From a virus: a DNA stretch of 41,638 bases. Below are positions 30,996-39,355 of the stretch, piece after piece (within the stretch, counting starts at the first letter, position 1; every line of letters starts with the position of its first letter). The DNA is taken from positions 1 through 41,638 of the IMG/VR virus record IMGVR_UViG_3300043399_000579; one strand, 5' to 3'. The translations under genes were made by a program, and so were the position numbers. A model generated the notes under the pieces. It saw nothing but the letters and a program-made list of their open reading frames with translations, was not told the origin of the DNA and did no database searches.

Positions 30996-33505
30996 TGCTT
31001 GAACAAATCGTTGTCGCTGAAATTGATGGCTACGACCCGGCCATCTACGGCACCCGCACGCTGCGCTTTTCCACGCAGGGCTTTGCCACAGCTGGCGCAC
31101 CGCTTGGCGACCCCACTCTGGACTCGCGTTTCACCGTCATCAGGGCAGGCGAGGCCACGCGCATCAATAGGCTTGGCCTAATTGAGACTGTTGCATCTAA
31201 CACGCCGCGCTTTGACTACAACCCAACAACCAAGTCAATCAATGGCTTGCTGATTGAGGAATCTCGCACCAACGTGTTGCTCAACAGCTTGCTCAACGGC
31301 AATAACTTGGCCACGCAAAACGTCACGGTCACGGCTACCGCGTACACCCTGAGCTTTTACGGCGCAGGAACAGTCACGATGTCGGGCGCATTTTCGGGGT
31401 CGCTGGTTGGTTTGGGAGCCTATCCAACGCGCTCCACACTGACATTTACGCCAACAGCAGGCACCCTCACGCTGACTGTGACGGGAACTGTGCAGTTTGC
31501 CAACTTGGAAGCTGGGTTGTCCGCTACCTCATTCATTCCAACGGCAGGCGCGGCAGTGACGCGCAACGTCGATTCGATTGTCATGAGCGGGTCAAATTTC
31601 ACGCCCTGGTACAACAGCGCGGAGGGCACGTTGTTTGCCGAGTGGCAGCAAGGCACTACCGATGTGGTGATCCCGGTTGGCATCACGGACGGCACAGTCA
31701 ACAACCGACTGACCATTGTTGGCGGAACGACCATTGGGGGCCGTATCACTGTTGCTGGTGTCTCGACCAACCCAGCGGCTGTGACCGGCGGTGTTGGTGT
31801 GCACCGATCTGCGATGGCGCTCAAGAGTGGCGACAGTGCGCAGTACACCAACGGCGTGCTGAACTCCGCTGTAACGCCTTCTGGCGTGCCCACAGTCAAC
31901 CGCATGGAGCTGGGCGGGCAGCCTGCCACATCAAGCGCCTACCTCAACGGCTGGTTGCGCCGGGTGATGTACTGGCCGACCAGGCTGACCAATACCCAGC
32001 TGCAACAGCTGACAACCGGCCAGCTGGTGCCATCCGGCATGAGGATGGAACTCGATCTGACCGGCGGCGCAAACGCCTATTACGAGGCCCGCATCAAGGT
32101 GCCGCCGAGCGTGCAGCGCGAGTGCTTCCAGAACGCCCGCACATTTGGCCGCAGCCAGATCGGCTATGGCGAGACCACGCTGGTCAACAACGACGGCGGG
32201 CTGGATTACATGCTTGGCTACAGCTATTCGGGCCGACGCATCGTGATTCGCCTGGGCACGCTGCAAAACGATCAGCTGACCTACGCCTGGTCAACCATCC
32301 TGGTCGGCAGCATGGAACAGGTCGAACTGTCATGGCAAGAGGTGGCCGTTCGCATCCGTGACCGACTGCTGGACCTGGCCACGCCACTGCAACAAGTCCG
32401 TTACGCGGGCGGCAACGTGCTGCCTGCCGGGCTTGAGGGCAACGACGACGACTTGAAGGGCAGGCCAAAGCCCCTGGTGTATGGCCAGGTGTTCAACATT
32501 TCCCCACCCTGCGTGAACACCACGCGCTTCATTTATCAGATCCACACTGGCGGCCAGGTGGTGTCGGTCAACGGCGTTTATGACCGGGGGGCCTTGCTCA
32601 CGGCTGGCGCTGCCTACAGCTCGCAGGCCGACATGGAAGCGAACTCCCCAAGTGCTAACCAGTACCGGGTCTGGAACGATGCAACGCTGGGATGCTTCAT
32701 CCGGCTTGGCTCAAACCCGACCGGTACCGTGACGGCTGACGTGACGCAGGGCGCAACCCGGACTGTTGGCCAACTGTTTCAGGCGATCTTGCTCAAGGCG
32801 GGCGTTCTGTCTTCACAAATCAATTCTTCGGACATCGCGGCGCTCGATGCTGCGGTGAGCTACCAGGTCGGCGTCTATGCAGGCTCAAACAGCGACGTGA
32901 CGCCGCTGGAACTGCTTGACGAGCTTTGCGCCAGCGTGGGTGCCTGGTACGGCACCGACATCAACGGCAACTTTCGCATTGGCCGGATCGTGCTGCCTAC
33001 CGGCACGTCCTTGGGCACCATCACAACGGTCGAGATCATCCAGATCGAGCGGATCGCCAGCCGTGATGCCGGTGTCGGCGTGCCTTCATGGAAGGTGAAG
33101 TTGGGCTGGCAGAAGATGCAGACCGTGCAGCCTGACCTGAACACATCGGTCAGCGTGGCCCGCAAGACCTTGGTGGCCGAGGAATACCGCCGCCAAGAGG
33201 TGAGTGACGCCACCGTGAAGACGGCCAACCTACTCAGCCCGGAAATTGAATTCCCGACCGTGCTGGTGAACAAGGGTGACGCGGCAAACGAAGCCGCCAG
33301 GCGCTTGGCAATCTACAAGGAGCGCCGCGACATCTACAAGCTGACCGTGCGGGTCGATGCGCAGCTTGCGTCGATTCTCGACCTGGGCAACATCGTGACG
33401 CTGCAGATCAACCGCTTCGGCATGAACGCAGGTAAGAAATTCCTGATAATCGGAGTCAAGAGCAATATGCGTGGCTACCTGTTTGAACTGACTTTGTGGG
33501 GCTGA
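30995..33505 (+). CDS. Tail-tip protein with inserted LamG-like carbohydrate-binding domain
   Basis: 836 aa. The C-terminal half (from about 360: YYEARIKVPPSVQRECFQNA, VELSWQEVAVRIRDRLLDLA, LLDELCASVGAWYGTDINGN) reads as a tail hub or distal-tail-type phage protein. Residues ~70-350 look like an insertion with a concanavalin/LamG-like fold: LLIEESRTNVLLNSLL, SATSFIPTAGAAVTRNVDSI, GTLFAEWQQGTTDVVIPVGI and YLNGWLRRVMYWPTRLTNTQ. That string order is typical of glycan-binding domains in phage tails. The start overlaps the tape measure stop by one base. Confidence 0.75.
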   Translation: MLEQIVVAEIDGYDPAIYGTRTLRFSTQGFATAGAPLGDPTLDSRFTVIRAGEATRINRLGLIETVASNTPRFDYNPTTKSINGLLIEESRTNVLLNSLLNGNNLATQNVTVTATAYTLSFYGAGTVTMSGAFSGSLVGLGAYPTRSTLTFTPTAGTLTLTVTGTVQFANLEAGLSATSFIPTAGAAVTRNVDSIVMSGSNFTPWYNSAEGTLFAEWQQGTTDVVIPVGITDGTVNNRLTIVGGTTIGGRITVAGVSTNPAAVTGGVGVHRSAMALKSGDSAQYTNGVLNSAVTPSGVPTVNRMELGGQPATSSAYLNGWLRRVMYWPTRLTNTQLQQLTTGQLVPSGMRMELDLTGGANAYYEARIKVPPSVQRECFQNARTFGRSQIGYGETTLVNNDGGLDYMLGYSYSGRRIVIRLGTLQNDQLTYAWSTILVGSMEQVELSWQEVAVRIRDRLLDLATPLQQVRYAGGNVLPAGLEGNDDDLKGRPKPLVYGQVFNISPPCVNTTRFIYQIHTGGQVVSVNGVYDRGALLTAGAAYSSQADMEANSPSANQYRVWNDATLGCFIRLGSNPTGTVTADVTQGATRTVGQLFQAILLKAGVLSSQINSSDIAALDAAVSYQVGVYAGSNSDVTPLELLDELCASVGAWYGTDINGNFRIGRIVLPTGTSLGTITTVEIIQIERIASRDAGVGVPSWKVKLGWQKMQTVQPDLNTSVSVARKTLVAEEYRRQEVSDATVKTANLLSPEIEFPTVLVNKGDAANEAARRLAIYKERRDIYKLTVRVDAQLASILDLGNIVTLQINRFGMNAGKKFLIIGVKSNMRGYLFELTLWG

Positions 33506-33506
33506 G

Positions 33507-34865
33507 ATGGCAAACATTTTTTTGGCGTGGCAGAACCGAGCTGACGAAGCCATCTTGTCGGGCGGCTCTTGGCTGTCGAGCCTACCCATCACCAACATGC
33601 AGAACCGACAGCTGCAGAAGGTCGCACGCACCAGCAACGCAGCCCTGACCTCGACCCGGTTTGACATCGACCTGCAGCAGGGTAGGCCGATTGGCGTGCT
33701 GGCGCTGGTCAACCACAACATCAGCGTGACGGGGCGCATCCAGATCACGGGCGCGGCCACGGCGGCGTCCCTGGCCAACCTGTTCACCACGTTCACCAAT
33801 GATTTCAGCAATGCCGCCTGGACCAAGGGCAATGTGTCGGTGACGCCCAACACCAGCAACGTGTTTGCACCCGATGGCAGCTCGACCGCAGCGCAGATTC
33901 TGGGGACGGCAACGACAGAGGCCAACGTCTACCGACAAATAAGCCTGCCTGGCACCTCAACGGTCACTCACAACATCTACCTGCAAGCCGGATCGACAAG
34001 CGCTGCTGCTACCAAGATCACATGGATGACAGGCGGCACAACGCAAACCGCATCGTGCTCGATTGACTTGCTAACTGGCGAGGTTTCAGCGATCACCGGC
34101 ACCGCGTCATCTATCACGGCATGGTCGGTTGACGCTGGAAACGGATGGTGGCTGTTGACCCTTTCAGGGACTGGCACCAGTGCGGGTAACACGGTGGTGC
34201 GCTACGAATTTGAAGTGTTTGGAGGCAAGAGCATTTACGCCTGGGGCGCTTTCATCACGCAGGCCGAGCCGCGCATCTACGTCAGCCCCTACATCGACGT
34301 GTGGCCCAATGGCATCGTGGTGCCCGAGCTGCTGGAGTGGGAGCAGGACAACTTCTGGCTTGGCACGCTGACGCAAGAACAGCGCGACCAGTATCAGTCC
34401 CCCTTCATCAACAAGATGCCCGAGCCGGACACGGCGCAATACTGGCGCGTCGAAGTGTTCGACGTGGACAACCCAGACGGCTACATTGAGATTGGCCGAC
34501 TGTTCCTGGCTCGCGGCTGGACGCCCGCCATCAACTACGCATACGGCGCGGACTTCGGCTACCAGGACATCACCCCGGTGGACAGAAGCCTGAGCGGTGC
34601 CGAGTACTTCGACATCCGGCCCAAGTTCCGGGTGATGAAGTTTGGCTTGGAGTACATCGAGGACAAGGACACCTACAGCTTTGCCCTTGACCTGCAGCGC
34701 GTCGCCGGTATCAGTGGCGAGGTGCTCATCATCCCTGACGGTGGCGAAAACCTGTCACGCCAGCCGCTCATCAGTTACCTCGGCAGGCTCAACCAGCTGA
34801 CGCCAATCGCGCAGACGCAGCCTACCGCCTACAACGTGTCATTTGAAGTCAAGGAGCTTTTGTAA
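33507..34865 (+). CDS. Tail protein with a second inserted binding domain
   Basis: 452 aa. Flanks are phage tail sequence: NIFLAWQNRADEAILSGGSW, STRFDIDLQQGRPIGVLALV and, after the insert, GRLFLARGWTPAINYAYGAD and YSFALDLQRVAGISGEVLII. Residues ~92-260 (FSNAAWTKGNVSVTPNTSNV, APDGSSTAAQIL, YRQISLPGTSTVTHNIYLQA) look like a jelly-roll carbohydrate-binding insert. It is found in the gene next to the LamG-like insert. Confidence 0.72.
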   Translation: MANIFLAWQNRADEAILSGGSWLSSLPITNMQNRQLQKVARTSNAALTSTRFDIDLQQGRPIGVLALVNHNISVTGRIQITGAATAASLANLFTTFTNDFSNAAWTKGNVSVTPNTSNVFAPDGSSTAAQILGTATTEANVYRQISLPGTSTVTHNIYLQAGSTSAAATKITWMTGGTTQTASCSIDLLTGEVSAITGTASSITAWSVDAGNGWWLLTLSGTGTSAGNTVVRYEFEVFGGKSIYAWGAFITQAEPRIYVSPYIDVWPNGIVVPELLEWEQDNFWLGTLTQEQRDQYQSPFINKMPEPDTAQYWRVEVFDVDNPDGYIEIGRLFLARGWTPAINYAYGADFGYQDITPVDRSLSGAEYFDIRPKFRVMKFGLEYIEDKDTYSFALDLQRVAGISGEVLIIPDGGENLSRQPLISYLGRLNQLTPIAQTQPTAYNVSFEVKELL

Positions 34866-35758
34866 TGTCCTCAGTTTATTTTGATCCCGCTGTTGGAGGC
34901 AACGGCTCCACTGTCAGCGATGATGCTAATCCGTCAACCGGCCTGGCCGATGGTGGCCACCGCACCCGCTTTGTGCCCGCGCTGGCGCAAGTGGTGGCGA
35001 TTGCTGGCAACACAGTCACCAAGGCTCAAGAAGCCGCTGCAAGCGCGGCCTCTGCGTCTGCAAGTGCCCTGACAGCGATCAACGCGCCAGGCACACAAGC
35101 CACGTCCACCAGCAGCGTGTCGATTGGTACCGGCAGCAAGTCATTCACTCTGGCGCAGACCGGCAAGAGCTTTGTGGTCGGCCAGTATGTGCAGGTGGTC
35201 AGCACGGCATCGCCAGCCAACTACATGGTCGGCGCGGTGACGGCCTTCAACAGCGGCACCGGGGCCATGACAATCAGCGTCACCAACGCTGCCAACGTCG
35301 GCGGGTCTGGCACGTTCTCGGCGTGGGCTGTTTTGCCTTCTTCACCACTGCCACCCAACGGCATGGCTTTGCTGGCCACCGTCACACCAACCAACGGCGC
35401 TTCAACTGTTGTCGTCACCGGTTTGCAGGCCTCCTCGGAACTCATCATTCTCGGGACAAAAGCTGTTTTGAACGGCAACAGCAATCTGTCATTTGCCGCC
35501 AGCGCAAACAACGGAACGAACTGGACATCAGAAAGCAGTGTTTCCGGTACCACCACAATTCATTCATTCAAGGCAGCGGTCAGCCTTGCAAACATCACTT
35601 CTGCTGACAAGCTAGTTGAGTGGCAGGGCGAGGCCGCAACACGGGGCTTTGGCAATCTGACCATGCCGACAACCGGTGCGGTGAACGCCCTCAGAATTAC
35701 CGCGCCATCGAGCACCTTTACTGGTGTTGGCACGATCTACGTTTACGGAGTGAACTGA
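34865..35758 (+). CDS. Tail fibre or receptor-binding candidate
   Basis: 297 aa. A short helical segment (VTKAQEAAASAASASASALT), typical of fibre coiled coils, separates an N-terminal adaptor from a Ser/Thr/Gly-rich beta C-terminus (SVSIGTGSKSFTLAQTGKSF, VVVTGLQASSELIILG, TFTGVGTIYVYGVN). Last large structural gene, so a candidate host-binding fibre. The ATG overlaps the previous stop. Confidence 0.7.
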   Translation: MSSVYFDPAVGGNGSTVSDDANPSTGLADGGHRTRFVPALAQVVAIAGNTVTKAQEAAASAASASASALTAINAPGTQATSTSSVSIGTGSKSFTLAQTGKSFVVGQYVQVVSTASPANYMVGAVTAFNSGTGAMTISVTNAANVGGSGTFSAWAVLPSSPLPPNGMALLATVTPTNGASTVVVTGLQASSELIILGTKAVLNGNSNLSFAASANNGTNWTSESSVSGTTTIHSFKAAVSLANITSADKLVEWQGEAATRGFGNLTMPTTGAVNALRITAPSSTFTGVGTIYVYGVN

Positions 35759-35759
35759 T

Positions 35760-35993
35760 ATGACACGCCCACTGATTCAAATCAACGATGAGGTCCGCGA
35801 AATGAACGACGCGGAATATGCGGACTGGCTCGCCGTGAGCACGGACCCGTTGCTTTACCAGGCGCAACGGGCTGCAGAGTACCCGCCGATGACGGACTAC
35901 CTCGACGGCATCGTCAAAGGCGACCAGGCGCAGGTGCAGGCCTACATTGACGCCTGCCTTGCCGTGAAAGCCAAGTACCCCAAACCCTCATGA
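35760..35993 (+). CDS. Tail fibre-associated small protein
   Basis: 77 aa. MTRPLIQINDEVREMNDAEY and YPPMTDYLDGIVKGDQAQVQ with CLAVKAKYPKP at the end resemble the XkdW/fibre-assembly family encoded after phage tail fibres. It may be a fibre chaperone. It follows the fibre gene by one base. Confidence 0.7.
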   Translation: MTRPLIQINDEVREMNDAEYADWLAVSTDPLLYQAQRAAEYPPMTDYLDGIVKGDQAQVQAYIDACLAVKAKYPKPS

Positions 35994-35997
35994 CGGT

Positions 35998-36052
35998 TTG
36001 AAAAGTGTCAACTTGCGGAGACAATAGCTACCCAGCGGGGCGCTTTGCGCCC
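35998..36052 (+). promoter_or_regulatory. Candidate lysis promoter and hairpin
   Basis: TTGAAA (35999-36004), a 16-base spacer and GACAAT form a possible promoter just after the fibre-associated gene. A perfect hairpin GGGCGC-TTT-GCGCCC (36038-36052) follows, without a T-tract, so it is more likely leader structure than a terminator. Confidence 0.35.
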
Positions 36053-36081
36053 AAAGAGACCAAGATGTGAAGGACCATGAA

Positions 36082-36279
36082 GTGAGCACCACGCACCACG
36101 CAACAGAATCGGGCATTGCCCTTGCGGCCAAAGCAGCCCCACCAGTGTCAGTGTCCATCGCCTCCGTTGCTGGGTACCAGGTCTCCGAAATCCTCCTTTG
36201 GGCCACGCTGATCTACACCGTCTTGATGATTGGCCACAAGCTGTATGTGATTTACAAGGACGTGCGGGGCGACAAGTGA
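36082..36279 (+). CDS. Holin
   Basis: 65 aa from the GTG at 36082, chosen for its AAGGA site seven bases upstream; a GTG at 36067 would add five residues. Product MSTTHHATESGIALAAKAAP, then one strong transmembrane helix (SEILLWATLIYTVLMIGHKL), possibly a weak one before it (VSVSIASVAGYQ), and a basic tail YVIYKDVRGDK. It would form membrane holes that time lysis. It is next to endolysin and spanins. The two GTGs raise the possibility of dual-start holin and antiholin. Confidence 0.8.
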   Translation: MSTTHHATESGIALAAKAAPPVSVSIASVAGYQVSEILLWATLIYTVLMIGHKLYVIYKDVRGDK

Positions 36280-36737
36280 GCCGTATTCGCCTTGCTGGCC
36301 TCTCCCTCAGTGCTGCGGCGCTGATCGGCCTTGCAGTGCATGAGGGCTACCGGGAAACAGCCTACATCCCGGTTAAGGGTGACGTGCCCACCATTGGATT
36401 TGGTGACACCCATGGGGTGAAGCCTGGCGACAAGACCGATCCGGTCCGCGCCCTGATCCGCATGGGCCAGCACGCAGAAAACTTCCAGCGCGACCTGCGC
36501 AAGTGCATCGGGGATGTGCCCATGCACCAACATGAGTGGGACGCCATCGTGTCTTGGGCCTACAACGTGGGCACGCCTGCCGCCTGCAGCTCGACCCTGG
36601 TGCGCAAACTCAAGGCCTTCGACTATCCCGGCGCGTGCGCTGAACTGTTGCGCTGGGATCGCTTCAAGGGCCAGCCACTTCCAGGCCTCACCAAACGCCG
36701 CCAAGCTGAACACCGACAGTGCATGGGCACCCAATGA
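36276..36737 (+). CDS. SAR endolysin, GH24 muramidase
   Basis: 153 aa from the GTG at 36276, which overlaps the holin stop. The first ~20 residues (SRIRLAGLSLSAAALIGLAV) are weakly hydrophobic and rich in Ala, Gly and Ser, the pattern of a signal-arrest-release helix that lets the enzyme be held and then freed at the membrane. Glu23 in HEGYRETAY is the catalytic acid; Asp36 and Thr39 follow in GDVPTIGFG, a spacing usual for this subfamily and different from T4. WAYNVGTPAACSSTL is the C-terminal GH24 block. Confidence 0.9.
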   Translation: MSRIRLAGLSLSAAALIGLAVHEGYRETAYIPVKGDVPTIGFGDTHGVKPGDKTDPVRALIRMGQHAENFQRDLRKCIGDVPMHQHEWDAIVSWAYNVGTPAACSSTLVRKLKAFDYPGACAELLRWDRFKGQPLPGLTKRRQAEHRQCMGTQ

Positions 36738-37240
36738 TCGCCATCTTGCTTTCACCCCGCCTGTGGATCGCCCTGGCCCTTGCTGCCTTGCTGGGCTGGT
36801 CACACCTGACGGCCTACCAGGCAGGCAGGGACCGTGTACAAGCCCGCTGGGACGTGGCCAAGGCATCAGAGGCCCAACAGCGGGCCAGCGACCTGGAACA
36901 GGCCCTGGCCACCCAGCGCGGCCTGCAGGCACAGATCGACACGCTGAGAAAGGAAGCACGCAATGAAGTTGCTCGCATCAATCGCAATCACGCTTTGGCT
37001 CTTGACGGGCTGCGCAACCGCCCCGAAGCCCGCGCCACCGACACAGCTGGTGTGCCCCAGGCTGCCGGACCTGGTGTTGGATGCACCGGTCAGGGACTGG
37101 CAAGGCCAGATGCTGAATTTCTTATCTGGTTTGCTCGGGACGCCGCCCGACTACAGTCTGCCCTCGACCAATGCCGGGCCGGGTATCAAGCCGCCCAAGA
37201 ACGCCTTGCAGGGGGGGACATGAAGGATGGCACTCCCTGA
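36734..37240 (+). CDS. Rz-like inner-membrane spanin
   Basis: 168 aa. ATG at 36734 overlaps the endolysin stop. One N-terminal transmembrane helix (LWIALALAALLGWSHLT), then a long periplasmic coiled coil (AKASEAQQRASDLEQALATQ). It should bind the outer-membrane spanin encoded inside it and disrupt the outer membrane at the end of lysis. Confidence 0.85.
   Translation: MIAILLSPRLWIALALAALLGWSHLTAYQAGRDRVQARWDVAKASEAQQRASDLEQALATQRGLQAQIDTLRKEARNEVARINRNHALALDGLRNRPEARATDTAGVPQAAGPGVGCTGQGLARPDAEFLIWFARDAARLQSALDQCRAGYQAAQERLAGGDMKDGTP
36963..37223 (+). CDS. Rz1-like outer-membrane spanin lipoprotein, nested in Rz
   Basis: 86 aa in another frame entirely inside Rz. A lipoprotein signal (MKLLASIAITLWLLTGCATA) with lipobox LLTG-Cys17, then a Pro-rich mature part (PKPAPPTQLVCPRLPDLVLD). 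Fully embedded Rz1 is a known spanin layout. The second half is longer than typical Rz1. Confidence 0.85.
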   Translation: MKLLASIAITLWLLTGCATAPKPAPPTQLVCPRLPDLVLDAPVRDWQGQMLNFLSGLLGTPPDYSLPSTNAGPGIKPPKNALQGGT

Positions 37241-37463
37241 GTACGACCCCGCCTGCGGTCTGAGCAGGTTCGCATGGATACTTGAGGCGTCAAAGACGGT
37301 GCGAGCCGAGCGCATAGCTGCCGCAAGCAACAGGCAGCTGTTCAGTCAGCTTGACCGTGTGGCCATGGCCGAACACGACGCCGCAATGGACGCAGAGGAC
37401 GACAACCGGCTCAAGAATCTGCGCCGCCAATACGACCCGGCAAGGAACCGGGCTACCAAGTAG
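37227..37463 (+). CDS. 78-aa hypothetical protein at the end of the lysis cassette
   Basis: Overlaps the end of Rz by 14 bp. MALPEYDPACGLSRFAWILE, then a helical, acidic and basic mix (MAEHDAAMDAEDDNRLKNLR, RQYDPARNRATK). No known domain. The stop lies inside the perfect dyad at 37451-37469. Confidence 0.5.
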   Translation: MALPEYDPACGLSRFAWILEASKTVRAERIAAASNRQLFSQLDRVAMAEHDAAMDAEDDNRLKNLRRQYDPARNRATK

Positions 37464-37469
37464 GTAGCC
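37451..37469. repeat. GGCTACC-N5-GGTAGCC dyad at the end of the late region
   Basis: A perfect 7-bp inverted repeat with the same five-base spacing as the early operators (CTACC-AAGTA-GGTAG). No promoter boxes are visible around it and no T-tract follows, so it may be an additional operator or a hairpin protecting the 3' end of the lysis transcript. Confidence 0.5.
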
Positions 37470-37651
37470 TGCATGACTGGCGTGCCTGGTGCGGTAAGCC
37501 TTTGAAACTACCCCACAGAGCGCGAATGTTGTAGCCGCGTGGCCCATTGATAAGGTCTTGATCGAGCGGGGGATTTTTCATTTTTCCGCGCTCCGGTCGG
37601 GGGTCATCGACAAAAGCCAAAATTCGCGCCTGGGGGTGCCTTGCAGGTAGC
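37470..37651. other. Non-coding gap between lysis genes and integrase, possible attP region
   Basis: 182 bases without a convincing gene, between the convergent lysis cassette and the 3' end of the integrase gene. It contains A/T-rich stretches (ATTTTTCATTTTTCC, about 37570-37590) within G/C-rich DNA, as expected for an integrase and IHF-binding attP. No tRNA 3' end is recognised, so the core cannot be placed. Confidence 0.35.
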
Positions 37652-38515
37652 TTACGCCAGCGGGTCCACCTCGATCACGCGCCTGCGGTCGTATACGCGT
37701 CGCATGGTGGCCTCGCTGCGGTGCGTGTTGGGGTCTTGGCCCCGGTTCAGCATGGTGGAGACATACAGCGCCCGAAGATCATGGGCGCGGAATCGGTCTC
37801 CCGTGGCCTTCTCGTATAGGTTCATCATCACGGCCCACTCGCGCCGAAACGACCCGTCAGCGTAGGGGTTGCCGTACCGGGTCGGGAACACCCAGCCGGT
37901 CCCTGGACGCAGCGCCCTGGCCTTTTCGATCACGCTTTTCAGCATGGGTGACCAGCGCACCAGGTAGCGGCGCTCACCATACCGCCGGGTCTTGGTGTCC
38001 ACCACCTCGATGCCTTCATCGGTCAGGGCCTCGACCGGCAGGCCCAGCACCTCGCCCCGCCTGCGCCCGGTCAGGGCAACAGTCACGGCGATCAGCGAGA
38101 CCATGAGCAAGCCGCCATGCGTGCCCTGCGATGCAATGTCCAGCAGGGTGTTGACCTCGGCAATGCTCACCGACCGGGTGCGTGCCCGTTCCTTGTTTCG
38201 CCGGACACCCTTGCAGGGGTTGGAGTCGCACGCGCCCACCGACATGCCGTAGGCGAACACAGACCCCAGGCAGGACATTTCCCGGTTGCCGCGGATCGGT
38301 CGCCCGGCCAGGCGCTGTGCCCGGATGTACTGCGCGGCATGGGTGGCCTTGAAGCTGTTGGGCTTCATGCTGCCAAACTCGGGCAGGACGTGGCGCTCCA
38401 TCATCTTGGTGTAGTCGCGGATCGTGCGCGGAGACAGCGCGGCGGGGTCTTGCGACTTCACCAGCTCGCGCTGCTCTGCGATGTAGGCCTTCCACAACTC
38501 GGTCAGGTTTCTCAC
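37652..38515 (-). CDS. int: Tyrosine integrase
   Basis: 287 aa from a GTG at 38513-38515; an upstream TTG at 38593 would give 313 aa but overlaps the next gene and adds non-conserved residues. The catalytic domain carries Arg in TGRRRGEVLGLP, HxxR in RAHDLRALYVST and a late HRSEATMRRVYDRRR, in which Tyr is the nucleophile. The N-terminal domain (ELWKAYIAEQRELVKSQ, LSPRTIRDYTKMMERHVLPE) is the usual SAM-like core-binding fold. It inserts the phage into the host chromosome. It lies at the distal end of the leftward operon. Confidence 0.9.
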   Translation of the reverse strand: MRNLTELWKAYIAEQRELVKSQDPAALSPRTIRDYTKMMERHVLPEFGSMKPNSFKATHAAQYIRAQRLAGRPIRGNREMSCLGSVFAYGMSVGACDSNPCKGVRRNKERARTRSVSIAEVNTLLDIASQGTHGGLLMVSLIAVTVALTGRRRGEVLGLPVEALTDEGIEVVDTKTRRYGERRYLVRWSPMLKSVIEKARALRPGTGWVFPTRYGNPYADGSFRREWAVMMNLYEKATGDRFRAHDLRALYVSTMLNRGQDPNTHRSEATMRRVYDRRRVIEVDPLA

Positions 38516-38544
38516 GGGTGGCTCTTGGTTGGATTCAAAGTTGG

Positions 38545-38769
38545 TTAGGCCGCAATCTGGGCCACGTCGTATTCCTCGGCCCAATCCACGCAAGACCTCA
38601 AATTCTCCTTGTGTCGAGGCTGCATCTTGTCGATGACGCCTTTGACGCTGGCTGGATTGTTGCTGCCGAATTTGAACGGTGTTGGCAAGCCAAAGCGGGC
38701 GGGGTCTGTCGCTATCAGGTTGGCCGCTAAGTTCAGCCTGTGTTCGCCTCTGGAGCTAATGGTTTTCAT
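38545..38769 (-). CDS. Small basic protein upstream of int
   Basis: 74 aa. MKTISSRGEHRLNLAANLIA, then DPARFGLPTPFKFGSNNPAS and a helical end (CVDWAEEYDVAQIAA). No clear domain. By position just upstream of int an excisionase role is possible, but no winged-helix signature is visible. Confidence 0.5.
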   Translation of the reverse strand: MKTISSRGEHRLNLAANLIATDPARFGLPTPFKFGSNNPASVKGVIDKMQPRHKENLRSCVDWAEEYDVAQIAA

Positions 38770-38965
38770 GCTGGTGCTCCAACGCTGTCACAAAGCCACC
38801 CGGCACGCGGGCGGTTCCTTCGGCATAGCCGTCTTGATCCACGACCCACCCGTTTGACAGCTTGGCCTGGCCGCGCTTGCGCAGTTCGGTCACGGTGACT
38901 TCTTCGGGTTTGTCGTGGTTGTTGTTTCTCTGCCAGATCAGTTTCTGGCCGATGACGTATTGCAT
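38756..38965 (-). CDS. Small SH3-like/KOW-like protein
   Basis: 69 aa from the ATG at 38963-38965; a TTG at 38974 is an alternative, and neither has a clear ribosome site. QYVIGQKLIWQRNNNHDKPE, EVTVTELRKRGQAKLSNGWV and VDQDGYAEGTARVPGGFV suggest a small beta barrel of the kind found in phage early regions. It overlaps the next gene by 14 bp. Confidence 0.55.
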   Translation of the reverse strand: MQYVIGQKLIWQRNNNHDKPEEVTVTELRKRGQAKLSNGWVVDQDGYAEGTARVPGGFVTALEHQHENH

Positions 38966-38966
38966 T

Positions 38967-39296
38967 TCAGGCAAAAAACTTGTCGCGCTTGTGAATGATC
39001 TGAAATGTCATGGCTTCTTTTGCTTCTTCAGCAAACTGAATCTTCCATTCAATTTCTTGGGCCATTCGCTTGATTTCTTCCTCAAAACGCATGGTCAAAG
39101 GTTTTTTCACAAGGTAGGCCATCGCAGCGGTTTCAAGGATCAGGTAATACAAATCCTCTCCGTCTAACTCGCCATTGGAAATCTCCCCAGCTGATTGAAG
39201 AATGCGGCCCATGAGCTGCTGGCGCTTTTCTTCTTTGGCAAGGAATGCCTGATCTTCCGGGCTGATTTCATTTTGCGTTGCTTCTGCTGTCGTCAT
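38967..39296 (-). CDS. Helical hypothetical protein
   Basis: 109 aa. MTTAEATQNEISPEDQAFLA, then DGEDLYYLILETAAMAYLVK and a basic and acidic helical tail (FEEEIKRMAQEIEWKIQFAE). No recognised domain. A TAGGAGAAAG site lies ahead of the ATG at 39294-39296. Confidence 0.55.
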   Translation of the reverse strand: MTTAEATQNEISPEDQAFLAKEEKRQQLMGRILQSAGEISNGELDGEDLYYLILETAAMAYLVKKPLTMRFEEEIKRMAQEIEWKIQFAEEAKEAMTFQIIHKRDKFFA

Positions 39297-39355
39297 AACT
39301 TTCTCCTATTTGTGCCGCGCTCATGGGCGCACGGCAAAGCCCCAAAAATTTCATA

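Noticed and set aside
38516-38593. Longer integrase from the TTG at 38593
   Set aside because: It would overlap the upstream gene by about 49 bases and add 26 non-conserved residues, although the GTG at 38513-38515 also has only a weak ribosome site.
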